Part shown: positions 31,005 through 40,211 of the stretch, in pieces
Layout of the letters: every line of letters begins with the position of its first letter
How positions within the stretch are numbered: position 1 is the first letter of the stretch
Source: Argyresthia goedartella
Taxonomy: Eukaryota; Arthropoda; Insecta; Lepidoptera; Argyresthiidae
Reading direction: 5' to 3'
Length of the DNA stretch: 64,000 bases
Assembly: GCA_949825045.1 (NCBI GenBank)
Contig: OX463829.1
Span: forward strand, 25,824,715-25,888,714
The notes under the pieces: generated by a model
What the model was told of the DNA's origin: nothing
Seen by the model: only the letters and a program-made list of their open reading frames with translations
Database searches by the model: none
Program-made: the position numbers and the translations under genes

Positions 31005-33702
31005 AGACCTAAGGATTGTGTACTGGAACCCGGACGGGATCACCTACAAGATGCTTGACCTGAGGCTACTCGTGCAGGAGCATGATGTGCATGTCGTACT
31101 TCTGTGCGAGACGAAGCTGCACCCCAGCCGAGAGCTCCGACTGCCCAACTTCTTCGTGTACCGCCGCGACGAGTTATCTCCGAGAGACGTGCCGTACAGA
31201 GGCACGGCGGTTCTCGTGAGACGAGACCTCGTCCACGAAGAGTTGGAGCTGCCCGCCTTCAAGACGACGCGGTCCATAGGCGTCCGTCTGAAGACGGCCG
31301 ACACGGAGCTCAAAGTCTTCGCAGCCTACAAGCCTCCCGGCGACGTCCACCATTTCTACCCGGAAGACATCCGAGCGATGATGGAAGGAACGACCCCCAC
31401 ACTGGTCGCAGGCGATCTCAACGCCAAGCACCACCAGTGGGGGTCCCACAGCATCAACCCCGCCGGAAGGGCCCTACAGGAAGATGCTGAGAACTCCAAC
31501 TACGAAGTTCTCAGCCCGGGGGCCCCGACACACTACCCGACGAACCCCATGCATCGCCCGGATGTACTAGACGTCGCCCTGATCAAGAACGTACAGTTCC
31601 CCATCGCCATCGGGGAGCTGTACGACATCGACACCCCCCACCTGCCTATCTTGCTGGTCCTCGGGGTGGAGGCCGATCTCACGTCGGCACCGCGTCCAAG
31701 AACGAAGACGGACTGGCACAAATACCAGCTGGAGTTGAACACAACGCAGCTCCCCGGCGGTGTCTCTACCAAGGAAGAGGTAGAAGCCGCGGCAGTGGCC
31801 ATCACCACAGCCATCACCACCGCTCAAGCCGCAGCCACCACCACCAAGCCACCGCCGGTCTTGCGGAAGGAGAGGCTCCCTCCACACCTCCGCAAGAAGT
31901 TGGACCTCAAGCGCCGTCTTCGTCGAACCTGGCACCACACGCGCTGCCCCGTGATCAAGGCGGAGATCAACCGGCTCGGAGAAGAACTGCGCGCGGGCAT
32001 CATCGAGCTGAGGGGACAGTCCTGGGAACGCACCATTGACCAGGCCTCCCAAGATGACACCGCCCTTCACCGCCTGAACCGCAGCCTGACATCAACTCCC
32101 GAGCCGGTCTGCCCCATGTTTGATCACACGGGCAGGCGCCGCTACGCCGCACGAGATCGAGCCGCCATACTGGCCGACCACTTCGCTGGGCAGTTCCAGC
32201 CCAACCCCATCGCCGACTACGAGCACAACGCCGCTGTTGTGGAGCGCGTAGAGCGCTTCCTGGCGGCCCCCGCGCCTCCCCTCGCCGGCGACTACTTCAT
32301 GTCGCCCCGCGAAGTCCGGAAGGTGGCCCTGAAGCTGAACCAGCGGAAGGCCCCGGGCCCGGACGGAGTCGTCGCGGGGGCCCTAGTACAGCTGCCAAGG
32401 AGAGCCGTCGTCTCGCTGACGCGGCTGTTCAACGGCATCCTGCGCACCGGACACTTCCCCGCCCTCTGGAAGGAGGGCAAGGTGATCGTCATCCCCAAGC
32501 CGGGGAAAGACAGAAGACACCCGGGAGGCTACCGCCCGATCACCCTGCTGCCTCATATCGCCAAGCTGTTTGAGCGCCTGCTGTTACGGAGAATCCTGCC
32601 CCACATCCAGCTGAGGGCAGAGCAACATGGCTTCCGTGACAACCACAGCACGACGCTCCAGCTGGCGAGAGTCCTGCACTACCTGGCGTCGGAGCTGAAC
32701 AGGGGCCGATACAACGTCGGGGTCTTTCTTGACATCGAGAAGGCCTTTGACCGAGTGTGGCACGAGGGGCTCCTCTACAAGCTCCTGGACGCAGGTGTGC
32801 CCCCCATGATCGGGCAGATCGTGGCCTCCTTCCTGGAAGACCGGCGGTTCTTCGTCTCGGTCGAGAATGCACACTCCCAGACGAAGGCCATCAGCGCAGG
32901 AGTCCCGCAAGGCAGCTGCCTTTCGCCGGTGCTCTACGCGCTCTACACCAACGACATCCCCACACTCGAGGGCCATCTCGAGGAGGGGGTGGAAGACGTT
33001 GTGCTCGCCCTCTACGCCGACGACAGCGCCTACTTCGCGTCGTCGCGCAAAATTGAGCTCGCCTGCAGGAAGATGCAGCGACTCCTGGACCTGCTGCCGC
33101 CCTGGCTGGACAAGTGGCGGACCGCGGTGAACGTCGGGAAGACAACAGCCCTGTTGACCACCCGCTCCCGCCGTCCGACCCCGCTACAGCTGAGGGGCCG
33201 GGACATCGAATGGCAATCGACGGTGAAATACCTCGGTTGCAACATCGACTGCTCGCTGCGCATGGTCCCGATGGTGCAACACTGCATCAACCGGGCCAAA
33301 GCCGCGCGGGCAATGCTCCGGCCTGTCCTGTCGTCCAGCCTGCCTCTGAGAGCCAAGCTGCGGGTGTACAAGGCCTATGTGCGCTCGCGGCTCACCTACG
33401 CGGCTCCAGCATGGTACGCCCTGCTGTCGAAGACCCAGAAGGCACGGCTGCAGCGGTTCCAGAACATCTCCCTGCGGGTGATCACAGGAGCCGGGCGGTA
33501 CGTGCGCAACACCACAATCATGAGAGATACCCGGATGCCCACCGTGGAGAAATTCGTCGCGCGGCTCGCACGGCGCATGTACGACTGCGCCGACAACAGC
33601 CGCCACGCACATCTCCACGACATTGCTCCGCACCACGCACGTCCGCCTGAAGGCAGACCACTCCCAAGAGAGTTGCTGCACATCCCACTGTCGCCAGTGT
33701 AA
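30997..33702 (+). CDS. Jockey ORF2: AP-like endonuclease and reverse transcriptase
   Basis: A 901-residue polyprotein, uninterrupted, that would nick the target and prime reverse transcription of the element RNA. Start chosen at the Met overlapping the ORF1 stop. Endonuclease, residues 1 to about 225: WNPDGI (N11), CETKL (E38), AGDLNAKHHQWGS (D140, N142), RPDVLDVAL (D189, D192), and TPHLPI where the family usually has S-D-H-x-P (H215 kept, Asp not). RT: RKAPGPDGV near 451, GGYRPITLLPHIAKLFERLL near 510, EQHGFRDNHST near 543, DIEKAFDRVWH near 579, GVPQGSCLSPVLYALYTNDI near 635, catalytic ALYADDSAYF with the two Asp near 675. Thumb and C-terminus: VKYLGCNID, YVRSRLTYAAPAW and RLQRFQNISLRVITGAGRYV, ending LSPV. 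Length is usual for Jockey ORF2. Codon use is GC-rich, unlike all neighbours. The long antisense frames over it are shadows. Confidence 0.95.
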   Translation: MPKDLRIVYWNPDGITYKMLDLRLLVQEHDVHVVLLCETKLHPSRELRLPNFFVYRRDELSPRDVPYRGTAVLVRRDLVHEELELPAFKTTRSIGVRLKTADTELKVFAAYKPPGDVHHFYPEDIRAMMEGTTPTLVAGDLNAKHHQWGSHSINPAGRALQEDAENSNYEVLSPGAPTHYPTNPMHRPDVLDVALIKNVQFPIAIGELYDIDTPHLPILLVLGVEADLTSAPRPRTKTDWHKYQLELNTTQLPGGVSTKEEVEAAAVAITTAITTAQAAATTTKPPPVLRKERLPPHLRKKLDLKRRLRRTWHHTRCPVIKAEINRLGEELRAGIIELRGQSWERTIDQASQDDTALHRLNRSLTSTPEPVCPMFDHTGRRRYAARDRAAILADHFAGQFQPNPIADYEHNAAVVERVERFLAAPAPPLAGDYFMSPREVRKVALKLNQRKAPGPDGVVAGALVQLPRRAVVSLTRLFNGILRTGHFPALWKEGKVIVIPKPGKDRRHPGGYRPITLLPHIAKLFERLLLRRILPHIQLRAEQHGFRDNHSTTLQLARVLHYLASELNRGRYNVGVFLDIEKAFDRVWHEGLLYKLLDAGVPPMIGQIVASFLEDRRFFVSVENAHSQTKAISAGVPQGSCLSPVLYALYTNDIPTLEGHLEEGVEDVVLALYADDSAYFASSRKIELACRKMQRLLDLLPPWLDKWRTAVNVGKTTALLTTRSRRPTPLQLRGRDIEWQSTVKYLGCNIDCSLRMVPMVQHCINRAKAARAMLRPVLSSSLPLRAKLRVYKAYVRSRLTYAAPAWYALLSKTQKARLQRFQNISLRVITGAGRYVRNTTIMRDTRMPTVEKFVARLARRMYDCADNSRHAHLHDIAPHHARPPEGRPLPRELLHIPLSPV

Positions 33703-33805
33703 GCCCGCAGAAGAGGGCGAAAGCACGGCACAGTGGAGAAGAAGAAGCTCCCGCACCGTTGTCGCCAGTGTATGCCAATAGACGGCGAAAGCACAGCGCA
33801 ACGAA
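33690..33805 (+). repeat. Degenerate 71-bp tandem repeat in the Jockey 3' end
   Basis: GTCGCCAGTGTAAGCC at 33690 and GTCGCCAGTGTATGCC at 33761, each followed by GGCGAAAGCAC. The first unit overlaps the ORF2 stop codon. Confidence 0.8.
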
Positions 33806-34101
33806 GACCACGCGAGGCCCCTGACAAGTAGGGGCCACCCAAGACCGGGGGGGACGTTACCCCCCGAGTTGACGCCGCGGGCATGAGGCAACGATAAGTC
33901 CTCGACCCCGCAACCGTAGTGGTCCTCGCGCTCCGCGCGAGAACACACTCCGCAGACCACACGACGGCTGATATTCTGTCGGTGCCTTTTGGGGAGTGAA
34001 TAAATAAGTGTGGGTGGGTTTTTATAAATCGCCACTATATGAAATATACCTATATTATAATTAACCAATATATCAAATGTAAAGCAATTGTAGCTATAGT
34101 A

Positions 34102-34411
34102 TGTTACCGGCCAAACTCGATTTCAGGACAAACTAGTTTTGCTAGGATAAAAATATTTTCATAGTTACTCTGCTGCCATATGATAATATTGTTGTTCTTA
34201 CATGTTCAACCTAACACGAAAGATAAAGGGGGCTTCGCTTCGCTCAACCCCTTTCCCTTCACCTAAGCTACCGCAGTGTTTTCCCTGATAGTATCTGTGT
34301 TATCACATTGCCCGACACCCACATGGGAAAATAATGTCTGGCCAAAGTGACAAATAATAGTTTATCTTAGGCAAAACTAGTTTGTCATGAAATCGGGTTT
34401 GGCCGGTAACA
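34102..34411. mobile_element. MITE family G, copy 2 (TIR type TGTTACCGGCC)
   Basis: A 310-bp unit flanked by TA on each side. Terminal repeats of about 50 bp: TGTTACCGGCCAAACTCG and, at the right, the inverse ending GGTTTGGCCGGTAACA, with few mismatches. Inside is the G core (CAACCTAACACGAAAGATAA, GGCTTCGCTTCGCTCAACCC, CACCTAAGCTACCGCAGTG). These ends differ from those of copy 1. Confidence 0.85.
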
Positions 34412-34473
34412 TATACAATAAAATGCAAATACTACAAAGATCAAATTAATATATTAAAAACATATATTACAAA

Positions 34474-34546
34474 AGATACCAATATACGGGGAATCCTAGT
34501 TTGGAGCTAGATCAATGTGTGTAAATAGTGTTCAAGGTATTATTAT
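34474..34546 (+). mobile_element. SINE family A, copy 5 (3' fragment)
   Basis: GGGGAATCCTAGTTTGGAGC, TAGATCAATGTGTGTAAATA and a short ATT tail: the last 70 bp of the family A body. Confidence 0.8.
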
Positions 34547-34827
34547 CTAAGGGTTTACTGTCCATCTCAACCATTTTTAGTGAGGTTTTCGAATTTAAAA
34601 TAATATTTTTAAGATTATTCAATAACTTACCTGATTTATCGATTTTAATTATGTGGCACCTGTGTTGTGATGGTGCATATAATTAATGTAAATTTCCTGA
34701 AAAACTAAGACTTCAGGTTTTTAATTTTATTTTTCTGATATTTTTTTTCAAAATATAAAGAAAAAGTTGTGAAAGGGTTAAAATTGGATGTATATTAAAA
34801 TGACTGAATCCTGGCCAAATTGTTTTT

Positions 34828-34995
34828 AACCCCCGACGAAAAAACCCATTTTAAGCGTCTATCTGTGAGTCTGTTTGTCAGTCTGTGGCACCCTAGCCCT
34901 CAATCATTTTTTTTCATTAGTAGCTGACTCCTCTGCAATGGTTCTTAGCTATGTTTTATGATCAATTCGGTTTTGTGTCGGTGGATTTTTAATGT
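34828..34995 (+). repeat. Interspersed repeat family F, copy 1
   Basis: AACCCCCGACGAAAAAACCC, then TCTGTTTGTCAGTCTGTGGC and CACCCTAG. The same layout is found at 36050 (inverted), 43957 and 60889. No coding capacity. Confidence 0.65.
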
Positions 34996-35084
34996 TTATT
35001 TTTTTGTTATACATTGGTAGCATGAAGGGTGTTGGTATAGGTATGAGAAAGATTTCGGCCTGAGAGTGAAATTTCTAAAAAGAG

Positions 35085-36030
35085 TGTTTTTCCAGCAAAC
35101 CTAGGCAAGACAGGAGAGTTTATGATACAGGACAGTCCTAGTCCGCAATAAAACTCTATACATACGTACGAAAAATACTTTTAAAATATATATAAACTAT
35201 ACCAAAAAAAAACAAACTTCATCTATATAAAATACAATATATAGTATGCACATATATAGACTATTATAAATCATACATATATCTACATAGATGTGGTACC
35301 TTTTACGGAAGTGAAAGGAAATGCATTTTCAATCTTTTCTTAAAAGTGAAAATTGAGGGACTTTCCCTAATAGCGCAGGGAAGTGCGTTCCACAGTCGGA
35401 TTGCCCTTAGCAAAAAACGAGTGTTCGTAAGCCGCAGTGTTATGACAAGGACTTGAAAGGAGAGACACCGTGTGGGATCTGTGATTGCTATCCCTGGGGA
35501 AAAGAAACTCAAAACGTTATATTTAACAAATAGGAGAGAATGTGCATGTCATGGCGAAGACGGTTCGGAGCCACCCCAGCTCCTTGCAATACTGGGAGAC
35601 ATGGTCATACTTGCGCAACCCGTAGTCAAACCAAAATGCCGAGGTTTTAAAGTCGTTCGAGTTTGTTCAGTTGTTCTTCGTTCGCGCTGACCCAACAAAC
35701 ATCCGCATAGTCTATTAAAGGTAGTAGAAGGGACTGAGCAAGAGTGATTTTAGTCTGCCGCGGCAGGAAGTACTGCAATCTCCGTAGGGAGTGAAATGAC
35801 GCAAAGACTCGTCTGCTGACCTCACAAATATGGGGCGACCAGGACAGCAAGTTGTCGTCAAATATAACCCCAAGACTTTAGCTTTTTCATTGTAAGTAAG
35901 TACGGTGCCAATATACAATACAGAGTCGACGGTCGAATTCTGTAATAAGTTAAGCGAGTGCCGTGTACCCATAACCCATGGCTTGAGATTTTCTCAGGTT
36001 GATTAGCAGCCCATATAAATTGCCCATTTC
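35085..36030 (-). mobile_element. Non-LTR family R, minus strand, longest coding remnant
   Basis: Reads from 36030 down to 35085. The 3' UTR ends near 35094 with the inverse of GCCTAGGTTTGCTGG; beyond it the usual hairpin is replaced by unrelated sequence (AAAACACTCTTTTTAGAA), so the last part of the 3' end is missing or scrambled. Confidence 0.8.
35303..36030 (-). pseudogene. Family R reverse transcriptase, palm-to-C-terminus, frameshifted
   Basis: At least two frameshifts. In order: SHGL/MGTRHSLNLLQNSTVDS and KAKVLGL (post-YADD palm), LLSWSPHICEVSRRVFASFH (thumb), LLPLIDYADVCWVSANEEQL, then LRKYDHVSQYCKELGWL and LRLTNTRFLLRAIRLWNALP, ending MHFLSLP. The order and motifs match 29124-29498. 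The catalytic YADD box is not present. Confidence 0.8.
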
Positions 36031-36049
36031 CTGATGTTATCCATTTAAA

Positions 36050-36240
36050 ATACGTCTACCCGTTAGACGCTGACGCTTAAGCTGATAACTTTTGAACTAA
36101 TGAATCGATTTAAACATGTCTAAGATTATTTACAGGAAAGTCTATTGACCGCTAGGGTGCCACAGACAGACATACAGACACACCGACACACCGCAAACCG
36201 CTTCAAACTTATATACACCACTCATTTGGTCTTCGGGGAT
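36050..36240 (-). repeat. Interspersed repeat family F, copy 2
   Basis: The inverse carries TGTCTGTATGTCTGTCTGTG followed by GCACCCTAGCGGTCAATAG. Matches the family F layout; its CCCCGA-type end is near 36235. From about 36240 to 36547 nothing is recognised. Confidence 0.6.
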
Positions 36241-36547
36241 AAAAACATTGAAATACAGACACACCGTTCGTATCGTAGAAACATTCACAAAGCATCTCCA
36301 ATATAAAAAACACACGTTGGTACATCTATTTAGTAGCTCGTGCATTAGTTGCAACGTGCATATAAACTTCCCCAAAGTTATCTGCGTTATTTACTTCCAT
36401 ATAAACCCTCTCAAATTTATCTGAAACACTTTGCTGCTCTCTGTGGTCTTTGGCGCAGAATTCACAGTCGTACTTGTATGCTGGTATCTTTATGTGTACA
36501 TTGAATGGAGAGCTTTTGTAATCTTATGTCTTCCTGTAGGTTCCAAG

Positions 36548-37016
36548 CATTTTATTTCTGTCACGAGTATTTTTGCATTAGGGAACAAATTGTAATAGTT
36601 TGTTGCTTGTTTCTTACTTTTAACAAATATCGATGTTTCTTTTTATAAACTACGTAAAAATGGCTAGTATTTAACATCAAAAATACTGATTTGCACAGCA
36701 GAAAAGGATCAGCGTACTCAAGTTTATGTTTTAAGTATTTTTTGTTGTTCTTACATGTTCAACCTAACACGAAGGATAAAGGAGGCTTCGCTTCGCTCAC
36801 CCCCTTTACCCTTCACCTAAGCTGCCGCAGTATTTTGCCCTGATATTTTTTTTGCAACTTTTGGGTAGGTTAAAAATATTTTGGTGATCATTATATTTGT
36901 TGCCATTTTATTTCTGTCACGAGTATTTTTGCATTACGGAACAAATTGTAATAGTTTGTTGCTTGTTTCTTACTTTTAAGGAATATCGATATTTCTTTTT
37001 ATAAACTACGTAAAAA
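36548..37016 (+). repeat. 113-bp direct repeats (period 356) enclosing a G element
   Basis: 36548-36660 and 36904-37016 are nearly identical (CATTTTATTTCTGTCACGAG to ATAAACTACGTAAAAA, a handful of differences). Between them lie a family G copy starting directly after the first repeat and a 47-bp spacer. Partial tandem duplication is the simplest reading. The repeats lack TG...CA ends, so LTRs are unlikely. Confidence 0.85.
36664..36857. mobile_element. MITE family G, copy 3 (right end missing)
   Basis: Left terminal repeat CTAGTATTTAACATCAAAAA as in copy 1, then the G core (CAACCTAACACGAAGGATAA, GGCTTCGCTTCGCTCACCCC, CACCTAAGCTGCCGCAGT, TTTTGCCCTGATA). The right terminal repeat is absent. 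Confidence 0.75.
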
Positions 37017-37025
37017 GGAAATAGT

Positions 37026-37150
37026 CAAAATTCCAAATTCCAAATTCCAAATGTCTTTATTACTGTAGATATTTACATACACTTAGCAATCGTCATTTTT
37101 TGCCACTTCTCTACATTGGACCACTGTGGGAGAAGAAGGGCGTAGAAACT
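37026..37150 (-). mobile_element. Family C non-LTR 3' end, copy 5
   Basis: TTTATTACTGTAGATATTTA, CTACATTGGACCACTGTGGG and AGAAGAAGGGCGTAGAAAC. The minus-strand tail is TTTGGAA repeated (37026-37052). Very short copy. Confidence 0.85.
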
Positions 37151-37400
37151 CAAATACAGGACTATTTATATGTTGATAAATGTACTCGCATAAAAAACAC
37201 GAGTAGGTATGTCATGCTGTTTGCCGTTCATGTGCCCGTGAGGATTTTCAGGTGTTTTGTTTGGAAAATCCATACTCAATGCCATCACAGGGAATCCAAA
37301 CATGCTTTTAAGCTTTTGTTTACACAAAAAACAGGGTTCAGAATTCTGATGAAATACCCTGATATATATTATTTTCAAAGCTGTCTTTTAAATACATAAA

Positions 37401-37826
37401 TACAATGGCGCTAACTATTTCGTCTGGGTGAACTTCGTGGGTCAAAAAGTAAAGGAATAGATAAAGAGTCAGAGTCAGAGTCAGAGTCATTTTTTTTATT
37501 GAATATAAATAAATAAATTATCTTATTCAACGTCAAAATTATACTTACTGATAACTACAAGTCATTTTTTTTTATATAAAAAAAAGACACTACCGTTTCG
37601 GAAGGTGGGCCTCGGAGTTAAGAAGAAACGGCAAGAAACTCCCCCATACCTTTTTTTTTTAAAAAAGGTATGGGGTATTGCATTTATATAAAAAATAATA
37701 ATAATACAATGGCGCTAACTATTTCGTCTGGGTGAACTTCGTGGGTCAAAAAGTAAAGGAATAGATAAATACAATGGCGCTAACTATTTCGTCTGGGTGA
37801 ACTTCGTGGGTCAAAAATTAAAGGAA
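37401..37826 (+). repeat. Three 65-bp tandem repeats interrupted by an insertion
   Basis: The unit begins TACAATGGCGCTAACTATTT and ends GGAATAGATAAA: 37401-37465, 37705-37769 and 37770-37826 (last one partial). Units 1 and 2 appear identical. Confidence 0.92.
37466..37704 (-). mobile_element. Retroelement 3' end inserted in the 65-bp array
   Basis: 239 bp starting with GAGTCA repeats (37466-37489), which on the minus strand are a GACTCT-type tail next to TCAATAAAAAAAA. The centre holds an inverted repeat CCCCATACCTTTTTT / AAAAAAGGTATGGGG (about 37653-37677). The right edge is an ATA/ATAA run. No coding sequence. Confidence 0.65.
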
Positions 37827-37900
37827 CCTTTGCTGTCTTAATTCAGGCTACTATACACTCAGCGGTCGCCGTGACCGAAATCGGTCGGACCACTTACTTA

Positions 37901-38285
37901 CACTCAGCAGCACAAAATGTGGCCCAAGTGCTCATCAGATTTCACGCAAACTGAGCTTTAACTAAGGGATGTTTTGATGAGGATAGGATATAAGCGATCT
38001 CTTTTGTTTACTTAAGTGATGTTTAGGGGAAAACTTTATCGTCCTTATCGTCTTTGTTTTAACTTAAATGCAAGTTCTAATTTAAACATGCGATTTACGC
38101 AACCATCAATACGGACACACGTTTTTAAGAAAAGACGATATAGACTTTCCCTAAACTTCCACTTAAATTAACAAAAGGGTTCGACTCGATTATATCATAT
38201 CCTCATCAAAACATGCCTTAATTAACGCTCATTTTGTGTAAGATCTTGCGATGATCATCTGGAATACATTTTGTGCCGCTGAGTG
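37901..38285. mobile_element. Foldback MITE (385 bp) with TA flanks
   Basis: CACTCAGCAGCACAAAATG at the left and CATTTTGTGCCGCTGAGTG at the right, flanked by TA (37899-37900, 38286-38287). The arms mirror each other imperfectly for about 170 bp, including ATGTTTTGATGAGGATA in both. A third end-like motif, TACACTCAGCGG, sits just outside at about 37854. Tc1/mariner-type target site; no transposase. Confidence 0.85.
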
Positions 38286-38359
38286 TATGTCTGTGCTAAA
38301 TCCAAATTCATTTAACAGGTTTGTTTGTTTGATTGATAAACAAACATCTTTCACTTTTA

Positions 38360-38774
38360 TTAGGGTTCCGTTCCATTACTTAAGCCTCCGCAGCCCGTCC
38401 GTCCGTCCGTCCGTCAGCGGGTTTGAAATTTTCACAGAAAATGTATTTCCGTTGACGCTACAGCACCAAATAACGAACTACATGAGATTTAATTAATTAA
38501 AGGATGTCCCATACAAGAAACATATTTTAACACCACCCCCGATATAACAAACCATAACATGATTCAAATATGATCGTAGATTTCGCGGCTTATGACGTGG
38601 TTGTGGTGGCGCAATTGGTTTGATATCGGTTCCGCGATCTTAGGCTTATACGAATCCACGTTCGTACATAATTATTCTCTTTTATTTTTGTCTCACCACT
38701 TTTAGTGGTTAAATGTTCGTGTACAATGGTACGGAACCCTCCACGAGCGAGTCCGACTCGCACTTGACCGATTT
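38360..38774 (-). mobile_element. (GTCY)n element L, copy 3
   Basis: TTAGGGTTCCGTTCCATTAC at the left, CCGTCCGTCCGTCCGTC near 38396, and at the right GAGTCCGACTCGCACTTGAC, the inverse of the family left end. Confidence 0.8.
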
Positions 38775-39344
38775 CAATATTGGAGGGATTGTAAAACATT
38801 GAGACTGGAACAGCGTTCCGTTAATCTAACTCATTTCAATCTAAAACAAAGCTTTGATTAAGCGCTAGCGAATACCAGAAGCCCTGATCGGAAAGCTCCC
38901 CAATGGGTTCACAATTTGGGTCTATTGGTATTCAAACGATCGCATTCAAATAATCACTTCTTATATACCCGTCATAGTAAGAACAGCGTCCTACCGGACC
39001 GCGTCACCATGATTAATTGTGGACCTCCTTTGTCTCATTGTCCATATAATTGTTATTGTTTGTTGCAGGTACGTAGAACGAGGCTGTTCAGTCGGATATG
39101 TTGTGCTGTGCAAAGGACAAAGTTTCGGTAACGATCCATAGTAACTAGCACACGACATGAGGGTCCATACCCTGAGGCACTAAAGACCCATGACTTTAGT
39201 GCCTCTAGCTGAGTTATCGTCTACTGTGTAGGCTTCACAGAAACTTGCTTTGTGTAAGAAATGCTCTCAATAAATGTCAGAGACAATGACGGTATGTCTT
39301 TGAGTGACCGTTAAATTTTGAGTTGTCGATTGTGCATCTGGATG
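38775..39344. other. No gene; one 12-bp-arm hairpin
   Basis: GAGGCACTAAAG (about 39174) with its exact inverse after an 8-nt loop. Otherwise nothing recognised; a 71-codon frame at 38916-39131 lacks motifs. Confidence 0.5.
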
Positions 39345-39453
39345 CTAGTGTTTTGGACTTGACGGAAAACATGGCTTTCGTAATTACTGAAATACTCATA
39401 GGGTATTTCAGTAATTACGAAAGCCATGTTTTCCGTCAAGTCCAAAACACTAG
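39345..39453. repeat. Perfect palindrome, 51-bp arms and 7-nt loop
   Basis: Left arm 39345-39395 starts CTAGTGTTTTGGACTTGACG; the right arm 39403-39453 is its exact inverse with no mismatch. The loop is TCATAGG. Could extrude a cruciform or, if transcribed, form a long hairpin RNA. Belongs to no family recognised in this window. Confidence 0.97.
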
Positions 39454-40211
39454 AAATCTTCCGAGTACAAAATAGGTACTCCTACCTACTGATTGATATA
39501 ATCCCTTATTCGCGAATGCCTTTCCAAAATCATGGGATGTTTTCTTTGGAGTGCGTTACTCGAAAACTCAATAACATTGTCAGTGGCAAAAGGATTGAGC
39601 GAAAAAAACATCTGATATTGCCCAAAACAACGCGACGACAAAACAAATGAAATAAAACAAAAATAATTACAAAACTGTCATTTACTTTGAGCTCGCGTCT
39701 CGGGGGTGTCCCCCATGGCTCATCATTTTTAATTAGTTTAGAATGTTGCTAGGCGAAATAATGGCTGACCTCTTCATGGGATGAATATTCAAGGATCAAG
39801 GCCTGCCTCGGGGAGGCGATAATTAAAAATAATTCTCAAATCAGGTCTGCAGGCGTTCCGTTTAATACGGTAGTGAATTAGAAATGAGCTCTGTTCTCTG
39901 GAGCACTTAGAGATAATTATTGGAATTGCTAGAGGTTAACGATTATGGGACATGGAAATAGGTTGTAGACGGTGGCCGTAATGTATTTCTGGATATCGGT
40001 TTGTAGTTTGTAGTTTAGAAGTAGCCTATAGTTACTCAGTGGTCACGCCCGCGGGTTGGAGAATTTATAATTAAATTAATTGTTTGTGAACCCTCACGCT
40101 CACCCCCACATTCGTCATTCCATCGACAGAAAATGCTGGAAATACCTGGAAATTGTTAATGTTGGAGGTTTAGGTTGGTTGTACCTGTATATATCCCATA
40201 ATAGCTAGTAA
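39454..40211. other. No gene recognised
   Basis: Overlapping short frames only. GTCTCGGGGGTGTCCCCC near 39694 is a small hairpin. Confidence 0.5.

Larger units (their letters stand above)
30630..34010 (+). mobile_element. Jockey-type non-LTR retrotransposon, 5' truncated, ORF2 intact
   Basis: A GC-rich island of about 3.4 kb in AT-rich DNA. Order: end of ORF1, complete ORF2, then a 3' UTR of about 300 bp with a degenerate 71-bp tandem repeat (33690-33805). The 5' boundary is between 30627 (in-frame stop) and 30655. The 3' end is near GGGAGTGAATAAATAAG (about 33993-34010), with no long poly-A visible. I could not find a target-site duplication. The uninterrupted ORF2 suggests recent insertion. 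Confidence 0.9.

Noticed and set aside
33184..34068. 294-codon minus-strand open frame and several 90-190 codon frames over the Jockey element
   Set aside because: GC-rich antisense shadows of ORF2 and its 3' UTR; no motifs.
36548..37016. Small LTR retrotransposon (TRIM) with 113-bp LTRs
   Set aside because: Repeats lack TG...CA ends, no primer-binding site or polypurine tract is visible, and the interior is a MITE.
37401..37826. CRISPR-like spaced repeats
   Set aside because: Only three 65-bp units, two of them adjacent without spacer, in a eukaryotic setting.
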